A DNA stretch of 64,000 bases from Aphrophora alni (taxonomy: Eukaryota > Arthropoda > Insecta > Hemiptera > Aphrophoridae). The DNA lies in assembly GCA_963513935.1 (NCBI GenBank), contig OY740768.1:310001-374000 (forward strand), read 5' to 3'. This document shows positions 35,581 to 46,590 of the stretch, in pieces. Made by a program: the position numbers and the translations under genes. Under the pieces are notes generated by a model. That model had not been told where the DNA came from and ran no database searches. It worked only from the letters and a program-made list of their open reading frames with translations. Each line of letters opens with the position of its first letter. The first letter of the stretch is position 1.

Positions 35581-35745
35581 ATTGAAATCAAAACCAATAC
35601 CACAATTTAATAAAACAAACTTTTATTTCCTGATGTATTTGTTTGAATACTCAACCTCTGAGAATGGTAACTATGTTACTGAAATGTACATCAGGAAATA
35701 AAAGTTTGTTTTATTAAATTGTGGTATTGGGTGTTTGATTTCAAT
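35581..35745. repeat. ~58-bp-arm palindrome
   Basis: The left arm 35581-35637 and right arm 35687-35745 are almost perfectly complementary (AATACCACAATTTAATAAAA, CAAACTTTTATTTCCTGATG against their complements), apart from a 2-3 bp indel near the outer end. The loop 35638-35686 contains a GGTAACTATGTTACTGAAAT stem-loop of the GAAACG type. Confidence 0.95.
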
Positions 35746-36814
35746 CTTTAAGTTCACCACAGTGTGCTCATAATTGTATTAAATCGGTTATTATATATTT
35801 ACAAAAATACAAAAAAGAAATACAGTACTTGTGTTATAGGCAAAATCATAACCTAATGTAAGCACTTTGGTTATCCTACATTGAAGGATAGTTTCTGAGT
35901 TTAATAATGTTGTAAATAATTAATTAATAATAATAAATAAGAGTTCAGTTTGAAAATAACACAAACTAACATACTTACACATTTATTCATAAATAACAAA
36001 CAAACCTCCAAAATTAAATCAAAATATTTTCAACAATGCAACTTACTCAGAGTTACAATACATGGAACTTTGACCATCCATAGAGACGCTATACTTTAGC
36101 GATTCTTAAATATAAACTATGCTAAAATAAGTTTTATTTATGGTTTGTGTAATGGAAGAGACTTCCTGTTCCCAACCACGGTATGTTGTTACTTGTTGTA
36201 CATGTGAACTCAATACCTACTGAATTTACATTTCAGTTCTACACCTGCTCGATTGTCAACCTTGACAATGTTGACAATAATTTTCATTTTGTACACCTAA
36301 ACCGATATTTCTTGGGAGATGGAAATTGTTCAGTTTAGTTTGGGTTCTCAACTATGAAAGTTGACAAATTTATGTATTTGTATGCTACCCACTTTGTTGT
36401 AACTCGCCACTTAGATTGCTCTGCAGCAAATCAAATCACCAATCGCCATGCAAATTAGTATACATAGGTATTTGAGGAGAATATTTTAGCACTTCTATTC
36501 TGAAAGCTTCTACTTACATGTACATTCTGTATAAATCTAAACAGACAGATTAATCCATAAATTGGCGTGTTATCACGTCAGTGTGATACAACACACATTG
36601 ACCTTCATCAATACCGTCAGTTAACTTCAATTAACCTTCACGACGGCTGTTCTGATGCAGTTAATTGTTCAACTACAAAATTAACATGTATTCAATTAGT
36701 CTTAATATGGTTTGAAACTGCTTTGTCTCTCCGTGTCATTGTCACACGTCTGTCTCAATGTTTTGTAGTCTACAATCAATACTTTATAGCGTTCATATTT
36801 CTTTATTTAATGTT
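35746..36814. other. No recognised gene
   Basis: An 84-codon plus frame at 36567-36821 has no recognisable homology; AT-rich elsewhere. Confidence 0.45.
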
Positions 36815-36824
36815 CAAGTGAAAA

Positions 36825-36935
36825 CGAGAGTTGATCAATATTTCCAAAACGTCGTGTGTGTTTATATAGGCTATACAAAAGATGACAGTTTCCGAATAAA
36901 TATAATTAATATGAACAATCCATTATTTCCCAATA
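36825..36935 (+). repeat. Family G copy 2
   Basis: GAGTTGATCAATATTTCC, AAAACGTCGTGTGTG and TTAATATGAACAATCCATT parallel 34925-35040. Confidence 0.6.
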
Positions 36936-37889
36936 ACTGCGAAACAAAAATTGGATAGAAAATTAACTATGAGGGAGGGTGGGGGAGGATTGTGTTTTCG
37001 CCCATCTCGCTTCTAGTTCACATTACAAGTATTACGGAATTACTTCAGCGTTTCGAGAAATAATGATTTATAGTTACATCAAAATCGTTTGAGAAACAAC
37101 TTTAAAAAAAAAACCAATGAAATGTGTCGCATCTGTTAGTATGTATAAATGAAAGAATGTTGTTGATCTAATATTTTCTGTAGGTTTCTATAATATAACC
37201 ATATAAAGTTGTGGAACAGATAGAGTTCGTTGGCCAAAGAATTGGATTATCAGTCTCAAGATGGGGCTCCATTATTTTAGTCATACGAACAAAACTTTTT
37301 AAATGTATTGATGTTAATTTTGATTTTTTCGAAAGAGAGGGGATTATATTGGTTTTGAGATGTCCCCTGAGTCCAAAAAAGTGGAATTATAGTCTGTAGT
37401 TCCTATTTTGAAAAATTAAACATTTAACAACACGACTAAAAAAGAACCACTTTAGTTACTTCTTAAAACGGGAAATTAATTTTCAATTATTTTATAAACA
37501 CAATATTGATTTATTAATTTATCAAAACCAAATTTGCATAATAAAATATTATTTTTAAATTAAGAGGTGTGAGAACGTTTGTAGGACGGTATGAATGTAA
37601 AATGATTATTCCTGGCTTCAATTTGTTTAATTTGATCGTCGGAATTGTGGCGCTGTATTTTCAAATAATTTATCTTTAGATATTGTAATTGAGAATGTAA
37701 AAAATCACGAACAATAATGGTTCAGTTCCGGGCAGTTTGTTTTAAAAATTTATATGATTGGATTACAAAACGTAGTATTGTTAATTTTTAATTACTTCTA
37801 TTTTATATTTCTTATTGCATTTCTATGTCATTAAGTTTCCTGGTATCTATATTTTAAACTTTATTATGTTTCAAAGTATTTATAAAACT

Positions 37890-38092
37890 TATAGCTGCTA
37901 AGATCTTGATAAATAATTTGAGTACAATTTAACAAATCCTACCATTTTCTTATTTATATTTTTCGACGCGTTTCAAGAGTAGATCTTCAAAATGGAGGAG
38001 ATCCGAAACGACAAAATATAAATAATAATAGTAAAATGCTAGGATTGGCAGTAGACTTTACTCAAATTAATTATTTTTGAGCATAGCTGTAA
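37890..38092. repeat. ~95-bp-arm imperfect palindrome with GAAACG ends at the centre
   Basis: Left blocks TAGCTGC, AATAATTTGAGTA, AATCCTA-CATTTT and TTATTTATATTTT pair with their complements on the right. The centre has GCGTTTC on one side and GATCCGAAACGAC on the other. It reads as two copies of one repeat end meeting tail-to-tail. Confidence 0.85.
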
Positions 38093-39199
38093 AGTGTGGT
38101 ATGCAGAATTAGGCTATTTTTAATAAAGTACTAATGCGTTCATCACACAAAAGGTCAATTTCTCTGGAATTTTTTTACCATAAATTCACGAACTGGCATT
38201 TGGACAAATGACAACGTAATACACTTTGTATACATCCTTAGAATCTAGATTTCAAACAAAATTCATTAAAATCGTCAGAACATATTTTGAGAACGTCATA
38301 ATTTTGTCTCGAGATACATACCAAGTTTGATTCAAATCTGTGTTTGGAGTTTAGAGGCCGCGAGCGAAGCGATCAGGTTGGACAGAGTTGGTGGGGGAGA
38401 TGAAGTAAAGTAAAATTCTTTTGTATGTCAGGATAAGATGACCCCATCATTTTATTTTAATATGATAGTGTAAATTAGAAAAATTGTTACCATTTCATTA
38501 GAAGAAGAATTTTTAATACTACAGTGTTAAATTAAATATAAATACTTTAAATTTAAATATTAAATTCTTTAAAAAAGTGTTCGTGAAAGTTTCACAAACA
38601 AGTGGATATTAATTTGTAAAGTAACCTGTTAAGTGGGTGGTGTTGCTCTCCAGGAAGTGGGAAGTTTTCTTGTAAATAATTAAGTCCAATGCAATTACTC
38701 TCGCATAATGAAGTACTTGATGGGATGTATTGTACACCTGCGGGAAAGATGCCCTTGCAATCATCGTGATAAGGGAATTTTCTATTGACACAAAATGTGA
38801 AATCCGAATAAGGAATCTGTAAATATTATTTTATCCCCAAAAGTTAGAGATTCTTGAAATATTTTTGTAGAATAATTGAATTTATATCTTGTAGAAGAAG
38901 TCTCATAGCATAAGAAAATGTCAGGCTTTAATGTGTCGAGCAATGGTAGTTTAAAGGGTAAAGTCAGAGAATTCAATACGACATGGTGTCCTAACCTCTA
39001 ATATCTGATCTTCAAATCTTATACCATGGAGAAGGCTTATCTATTTTTGTATGTAAAATCAATGGTGGATGTTCGAAAGAAAACAAACTAAGAAATACAC
39101 TGTACAAGGGGCAACTGTATACCATTTAATAGTTAAGGGGAAAATAGTATCAAAATTTAAGGATGTAAGTGGGAACTTCCTTATCAGATCATTCCAAAT
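38093..39199. other. No recognised gene
   Basis: GGCCGCGAGCGAAGCGATCA near 38356 recalls the GCGAGCGAAGCG string of family B (18399); otherwise unassigned AT-rich DNA. Confidence 0.45.
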
Positions 39200-39224
39200 G
39201 ACAGTGAGTTTTTGTTAATTCAGA

Positions 39225-39596
39225 ATCTCGAGTTTCACCTCTGGCCTTCTTCTGAAGGACACTCAGCAGAGGCCAGAGTGGCTGAATCGTCTCTAATGCT
39301 CCTGATCGTCTCTATCACTGCCTCAGAAACCCCTAAAGTGTTTCCCGACTCTGAATTCCTCTTCTCCCCCCTTCGACACCTCTCCCACCACTTCCCCTGA
39401 CCTTGCCTTTGACGGTCTACCTTCCTTGGATAGTGGTTAGGTTAGTTTGCTTCACCTTTAATCCCTCAGTTGCCTAGTAGCGTCGTGGAATGAACCAGTG
39501 AAGCCTGTGTTCCTGGATTTAGCAGAAGTTCGTCCTATTCCTTCAAGGTAGGTTGAACTTCTCCCAGTTCTATCTCATCCAGCTCTTTATGCATTC
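39225..39596. other. GC-rich flank of the 75-bp array
   Basis: Much less AT-rich than the region, with an inverted repeat CTCTGGCC / GGCCAGAG near 39239-39277. Open frames are short on both strands. Likely part of the same element that carries the array, but no family is recognised. Confidence 0.35.
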
Positions 39597-41018
39597 TTGG
39601 CCTTATTAGCTACGTCCGGCAAAGAGACTGATAGGCTGATTGCGATGGATTCTCCACCGGGCGATAGCTGGACAGCCTTATCAGTTACGTCCGGCAAAGA
39701 GACCGATAGGCTGATTGCGATGGATTGTTCACCGGGCGATAGCTGGACGGCCTTATCAGTTACGTCCGGCAAAGATATCGATTGGCTGATTGCGATGAAT
39801 TCTCCACCGGGTGAGAGCTGGACAGCCTTATCAGTTACGTCCGGCAAAGAGACCGATAGGCTGATTGCGATGGATTGTCCACCGGGCGATAGGTGGACAG
39901 CCTTATCAGTTACGTCCGGCAAAGAGACCGATAGGCTGATTGCGATGGATTCTCCACCGGGTGAGAGCTGGACAGCCTTATCAGTTACGTCCGGCAAAGA
40001 GACCGATAGGCTGATTGCGATGGATTCTCCACCGGGCGATAGCTGGACAGCCTTATCAGTTACGTCCGGCAAAGAGACCGATAGGCTGATTGCGATGGAT
40101 TCTCCACCGGGTGAGAGCTGGACAGCCTTATCAGTTACGTCCGGCAAAGAGACCGATAGGCTGATTGCGATGGATTCTCCACCGGGCGATAGCTGGACAG
40201 CCTTATCAGTTACGTCCGGCAAAGAGACCGATAGGCTGATTGCGATGGATTGTCCACCGGGCGATAGGTGGACAGCCTTATCAGTTACGTCCGGCAAAGA
40301 GACCGATAGGCTGATTGCGATGGATTCTCCACCGGGTGAGAGCTGGACAGCCTTATCAGTTACGTCCGGCAAAGAGACCGATAGGCTGATTGCGATGGAT
40401 TCTCCACCGGGCGATAGCTGGACAGCCTTATCAGTTACGTCCGGCAAAGAGACCGATAGGCTGATTGCGATGGATTCTCCACCGGGTGAGAGCTGGACAG
40501 CCTTATCAGTTACGTCCGGCAAAGAGACCGATAGGCTGATTGCGATGGATTCTCCACCGGGCGATAGCTGGACAGCCTTATCAGTTACGTCCGGCAAAGA
40601 GACCGATAGGCTGATTGCGATGGATTGTCCACCGGGCGATAGGTGGACAGCCTTATCAGTTACGTCCGGCAAAGAGACCGATAGGCTGATTGCGATGGAT
40701 TGTTCACCGGGCGATAGCTGGACGGCCTTATCAGTTACGTCCGGCAAAGAGACCGATAGGCTGATTGCGATGGATTGTCCACCGGGCGATAGGTGGACAG
40801 CCTTATCAGTTACGTCCGGCAAAGAGACCGATAGGCTGATTGCGATGGATTGTTCACCGGGCGATAGCTGGACGGCCTTATCAGTTACGTCCGGCAAAGA
40901 GACCGATAGGCTGATTGCGATGGATTGTCCACCGGGCGATAGGTGGACAGCCTTATCAGTTACGTCCGGCAAAGAGACCGATAGGATGATTGCGATGGAT
41001 TGTCCACCAGACCATGAA
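39597..41018. repeat. 75-bp minisatellite, ~18.5 units, open on both strands
   Basis: TTATCAGTTACGTCCGGC recurs every 75 bp (39678, 39753, 39828...). Because 75 is a multiple of three and the unit lacks stops in these frames, 475 codons stay open on the plus strand (unit ending TALSVTSGKETDRLIAM) and 461 on the minus strand (LPDVTDKAVQLSPGG...). Four unit types can be told apart by the residues DSPPGDSW (a), DCSPGDSW (b), DCPPGDRW (c), DSPPGESW (d). Order: a b d c d a d a c d a d a c b c b c. The five-unit block c-d-a-d-a repeats exactly 375 bp apart (39871, 40246, 40621). Most unit differences change the amino acid, so I do not call either frame a protein. Confidence 0.95.
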
Positions 41019-41094
41019 ACGTGAAAATAAGTAAAAATACGAAGGTATGCATTTTTTACGGTTACTAAACTTACCCTATACTTCGTATACTGGC
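41019..41094 (-). repeat. Family B 5' end joined to the minisatellite
   Basis: The complement begins CCAGTATACGAAGTATAGGG and runs to TTTCACGTTTCATGG, as at 50598-50650 (complement: CACGATTCATGGCCTC). The family B body then gives way to the 75-bp array. Confidence 0.7.
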
Positions 41095-41770
41095 TACATA
41101 ATTATTAAATAAACTATATAGAGATTTTAGAACCTCTCTGTGGATAATATTTTTAAAAACTAAGCCACACAAAATTTCTACTATCATTAAACATTCCATG
41201 GTGCTTGGGTGCAGTAGTTTATAAATCCTTAAACTCATTATTACGTGTCAATCTCTCCTACAATTCATTACATATTCTTACTATCGCATTCTATATTTCC
41301 AGTTCACCTTGTTTTTGTTTGCGGTTTTGCGTTTCTTTTAACATTTCCCCCCTCCGTTTCCGTTCTACTTTTTTTTTTTTTAACTCACGTGTTTCAATAT
41401 ATCATTATTTTATCTAATTGACATTTAATTGTTTTTTAATAAACTTTGAAAGTTTGATTCTTGTTTTCGACTACATTTTATACATTCTACACATTGCTCT
41501 TTAGGTTAATAGTTGAGAGGCCGGTATTAGACTTTCTAAAAACTTACGTAACAAACCGAAGCTGAATCTGCTTTACGTAATAAATAAAATGTATAAAAAA
41601 CATCCTCAATAGGGTATAAGTCAAAAAATTAAAATGAACAATGAATGTTGACTTTGAAAAAAAAAATAAAATAAAGGAATAAACTTGCTTCCTTTGTGCT
41701 ATACCATTTAATCTTGAAATGTTATTTACCTGTATATTTGGAGAGATGGGAGGCTGTTATGTACTTGGTG

Positions 41771-41972
41771 GCTAAATATCAACGTCTTGTGGCAGGCATC
41801 CCTAAATTTTGGTTTATAGAAAAAAAGAAATGAGCTGAATATCAACGTCTAGTGGAAGGTACTTCTAGATATTGAATTTTCAAAAAAAGAAATTGGGCTA
41901 AATATCAACGTCTTGTAGCAAGATATCCTTAAATTTTGAGTTATTTAATAAGAAAGAGGGTAAATATTAACA
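41771..41972 (+). repeat. ~63-bp tandem repeat, ~3 copies
   Basis: GCTAAATATCAACGTCT and variants at 41771, 41834, 41897 and (GGTAAATATTAAC) 41957. Each is followed by a GCARG..ATCCYTAAATTTTG block and A-rich sequence. Confidence 0.9.
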
Positions 41973-43370
41973 ATAATATAAACTTATTTATATTTTCCTT
42001 AGCAATTCATTTTTAGACGTTTTTTGTGTTTACAGCTTTTTCACCTATTCATTTCAGGCATCATCAGAACTAATATTGAAAAAAACACTTTTCTCATATT
42101 TACACTTATTAACATATTAATATCACATTTAATGCACAAACAAAATAAAACTATAATAAAAACACATTACGACACTTGGTCAAGCATTTGAATCACTTGT
42201 TAAGTTTTTTCGAGTCACAGTTGTGATTGTCATCAATTCTATTAAATCTCATCGTATGAGAAAAAAAAATCATTCCATAAAAAAATAATTCGATATTTTG
42301 GAGTATACAGTAGGCCAGGTACGCAGAACCTGATCTCACTGATCAGAACGTAGTGTTAAAAAAAAAGAAGAAAATATGAATTTAATAATGATCAGGTCCC
42401 TATTTTTAAAGGCGAGATCCCACACAAAAGGCAAGATTTATAATTATTTGGATTTCTAGTTCTTAAATCCCGCAGAACTAACCGCTATCTTAGATTCTAT
42501 ATCCACAAGAACAATATTATTGAAATAATAAAGAATTTGTCATTTTATTTTAACGGTTATGGTGGTATTTAGAATACACTGTAGTCGGATTGTTTACGCT
42601 TCCGTCGCGGTACAGTTCACAGAACTACTATTAATTAATTTTCTAAAATTATTTTTGCATGACCTAAGTGTCCACCAATAACTCTTAAAAGTAAGGCGAA
42701 ACAATACTAAATTATTACCTGTTTGTGGCCTCAAGGGTTTTAACTCGCATCGTATCCCTGGTAATAGATACGGCACGACTAGCTCAGAGGCAAGGCTGGT
42801 CACGTCAATAGAAACACATTACCTATTTGGGACAAACTGCGTCCAATTAAGTTGAAATTATTTCATACCTAACTTCTCAATGGTATGTGTGACCTTGAAT
42901 GTCATGGTTCGCTTAAATTAAATAACATGTGGTGGAGATTGGAATTGCAATTTGACATTTCTGAGCGAAGTAATAGCATTTTACGTTCTTTATTCTTACT
43001 TGTATATACGTAGACAAATTTTATAAGATGTGTCTAAAAATGGTTTAGAATATTTTGCGGAAATATTTGTTTTCAGACTCCCTGATTCAAAAAAGTGGTT
43101 TTTGAATTGATGAAAGCCTGTCTGTCGTCCTAAAAGAGTGTGGGTCACCCTTTATGAAATTTGGTACGTGGGCATACTTTGGCCATACTTCGAGTATTTT
43201 TGTTTTCATTTTTTTTTAATAACATAAAATTAGGGGCTACCGTAAACACAAAATTCAATATTTTTAACAATTTTTATGGAGTTGCTAAATTGTAACATCT
43301 AAAGAACAATTGGTCTCCAGATCTGACAAAAAATTGGTATGGACGTTATAGGTAAATAACAGCTTATATA
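41973..43370. other. No recognised gene
   Basis: A 69-codon minus frame at 42594-42803 is unremarkable; no repeat structure was recognised. Confidence 0.45.
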
Positions 43371-43377
43371 TTATATA

Positions 43378-43560
43378 CAGGGTGATTTTTAAGTATTGAT
43401 CCTGAGAGATACTTGAAGGCAGAAACAATTGCGGATCTATGTAGTTTAAAAAATTATACGTTTTTGTAGGTTTGAAAACATTTCCCCCGCCATCTTGGAT
43501 TAGCCATATTGAAACGAATTATATTTTTTTAAATAGGAATGTGAACATGTGATACATGAT
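43378..43560 (+). repeat. Family H (CAGGGTG) end
   Basis: TATACAGGGTGATTTTTAAG preceded by TA, followed by CCGCCATCTTGGATTAGCC. The far end is not identified. Confidence 0.5.
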
Positions 43561-44930
43561 TTTAATGTAAATTTTTTTAAATTAAAATATAATTCTCAAA
43601 GGACATCGATCAAGTTTATATTTTGTTTTTTGCTGAACTTGTAATTGTTCACGAAAATTTGAACAAAATCTGTACAACTGATTTTGAAATACTATGTCAT
43701 TTATTAAACATTCTTATATTCTGACTTTCTACAAAACCTATTTTTATAAAATGTAATTTGTGTATTTTTGCTATAGAACCTATCTCCAAAATATCCCCAT
43801 ATACCAAATTATTCCACTTATTTAGGCTGTAGAGCACTGTATAGACGACAGATTAAACATTTTGATTCAGGGAACCTTAGAACGGAAATATAACTTATTG
43901 CAAAGCTTTCTACACACTAAGTAAGTAAAACGGGCATTTTGTATTTCTACAAGAAAATATAGCCTCATCAATTACATGTTTGAAATATATAATCTTTTGT
44001 TTTGTCCTTCCTTTTATAATCATTTCCTTATTATAAGAAAATAATATACAATGACATAATACTACGGTTAGATTGTTAGGTGTTGTACATTGCTATTTAT
44101 ACAGTAAACTTAACACTTTTTTTGAGGTTTAGTGAATTCTAGGAAATTGCAGTGTTGTTGATTTAATCATTAGTAAACGGGACATAAATGTTCCAGCAAG
44201 GAGGTGAAAACTTAATTCAGAAGAGGGGACAGGGACAAGCGAGATACACAAATGGAATTGTTCACCCCTATTTTTCACTTTAAATAAATGGGCGCGTTAT
44301 TAAATATTAATAAATTTGTATTTTTATTAAGACAAATTTTATGGCTCCCAACTGAAAAAATGTGCCTTATGGTTAAAACTTTTTTTAATGTTTAATTCGA
44401 AAATATTTACTTAAAACACAAAGGATTTTATAATAACTTTAGCAATATTCTACGACTAATTGGTCAAGTTATACCCAAAAATGTTAAATATTGAATCCAC
44501 GAGTATACATTGAATCATAAATTTGTTATGAAATGTATAATAGTGAACCTCTCACAAACTAAATGGAAGATAATTAAATTTGTTATTAATTTTATAGAGT
44601 CCATTTTTTTACTTTTTCACACATACGAAGTACAGTATATACCTTCAAGTAATGTGGTGGGTGTAAAACAGGTGTTGTTTTGCGGAAATTTCCGTTGAGT
44701 TCATTTACAAAATCAATAAATCAATTAAATTAGTTTTACAAGCTAAAAGTAACCCGTTTACATGGGCCTTTTTTATCACGATGAGTGCAATATTTTTAAC
44801 AACTCAAAATTTGTTGGTAACTGTTATAAGACAAAAACCCAAAATCCGATTTTCTAAATATCAGCTTTAATGGTTTGATTAAAGTTTGGTCAGTTATACG
44901 GCCACGACTGTTATAAGAGAAGTAGTATCG
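43561..44930. other. No recognised gene
   Basis: AT-rich, without supported features. Confidence 0.5.
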
Positions 44931-44934
44931 CTTC

Positions 44935-45110
44935 AACGTCTTCGTTCAATTCAAACTTTGTATTTGTATTCTTTGTACTGTCCCACATATAGAAAAAAAA
45001 TATAGCGGTAACAAACAAAAGGCAAAACATATCGAGTTAAATTATTTTATATTGATTACAAATATGTATGTTTATTTGACGAATAAATTAATATGTTGTG
45101 GATAGGTCAT
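44935..45110 (-). repeat. Family D body, minus copy
   Basis: TCAAACTTTGTATTTGTATT, CCCACATATAGAAAAAAAAT, AGCGGTAACAAAC and ATATGTATGTTTATTTGACG are complements of the central family D blocks at 54170-54340. Confidence 0.75.
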
Positions 45111-45997
45111 ATAAAAAGCTTAGACTTTATAAAAATAACTGTCCCTATATGCCTAGTTTTGTGGTTTTAGCACAAGCTCGACTCTTTTATTTAGCTTTAA
45201 TGTATCGAGACTCAAATTTAAAAATCATTAAATTTAATCATTTACACACAACTTTACGGTTTTCATTGGGATAAAGTCCCCAATATTTTTAGGTTTGCTT
45301 ATAGGACCCTCATTTACTACCGATCAAAGAAATAAAAGTATTCTTGTACAATAATAATACATACCCTACAGTTGTCCCTTCCATGAAGGCTAACACTATA
45401 CTCAGGATTGTACTATAAATGTCGTCAGCTTATAAGGGTGTGTCCGTCTGTTTCCTCCCCTAGATTAATTAACTAACACTTTATGTCTGCATAACACGAA
45501 GCATATTGTTTTACGTAATTCACATCTTTCATAATTAAGCGGTCTTTACAAACATTAAAAATTATCGTCGAACTGCATAACTCGATAACCAATTGACAGA
45601 TTTTGATGAAATTTGGTAATGATAATTTTATGAGGAAATGTTTTTAATTATAAAAACCAACCATAGATTCTAAACTTGCTAACGGGTTTTTGAGAGTAGA
45701 ACTCTTCGTACAGTTTTAAAGTGATTTTGACGTTTGATGTGTCGTTGAATAAAGGGTAGTCTGAAGTTGTTTCTAAAAAGTTGGAACACAAGGGAGAGAA
45801 AGTAGAAGGGATGAAAGTTTTTACTATTAACCCTGTGCTAATTTTTATTGAGGAATTTATAATTATCTGTAATTAAAAACATCTGACTTTATATTAGAAT
45901 TTATTCTTATTAAAAAAAAGAGAGACCGATAAAAAACATACATTTTCACCCTATTGTATAGAGTAGCCTACATCACTAAACAATATTTAGTTTAGAA

Positions 45998-46040
45998 CCC
46001 TCCGATGATGTTAACTCGGTTATCGAAATATACATCAGGG
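45998..46040 (+). repeat. Stem-loop plus CGAAA motif
   Basis: CCTCCGATGATGTTAACTCG then GTTATCGAAATATACATCAG. The TAAC/GTTA stem precedes CGAAA, and the trailing ACATCAGG is shared with the palindrome loop at 35687. Confidence 0.5.
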
Positions 46041-46590
46041 AACTGTAATAACATAGAATAATAAATTGTTGTCAAAAGTTTATTTGTGTTGTGTTATTAT
46101 ACATAACTTGTGGTAGGTAGGTGACTGTGTTTACAATTGTAAAATTAACCACAATGTTTATTGTTCATCTATATACCCATAAAATAAGTTAAGGATTTCT
46201 CATCTCCTTCCCATATAAAGTTATATAAATTCTTAAAATGCAAATTAGTGTTTCACTACAAATTTATAGTTCAAAGTCCAACACTTTGATAGGAGGTAGT
46301 CTGAAATATCCTGTATAAGTTTACGTTTCTGTGTGTGTGCCTCACATATTATTTAAATAATTTAACAAAAGCACGATCTGACACATTTCACACACCTTGG
46401 TCCGGGTTTTACCGAAGCTGTTGCAAGTTTTCTTCTAAAAGTAATTATTTATGTAATATAGCGAAGAGGAATGACTCAATATGTGTTGGACGATTCTTTG
46501 TAATACCGCCGTATGCAATGTCAACTCCAAGGTTAGGATAACATCTGACTGCACCTACTTACTGTCAGACATGGTGACGATTCTTTCGTA

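Noticed and set aside
39587..41024. Genuine repetitive protein gene (either strand)
   Set aside because: Unit differences are mostly amino-acid changing, both strands are equally open, and there is no splice, promoter or polyadenylation evidence; kept only as a finding.
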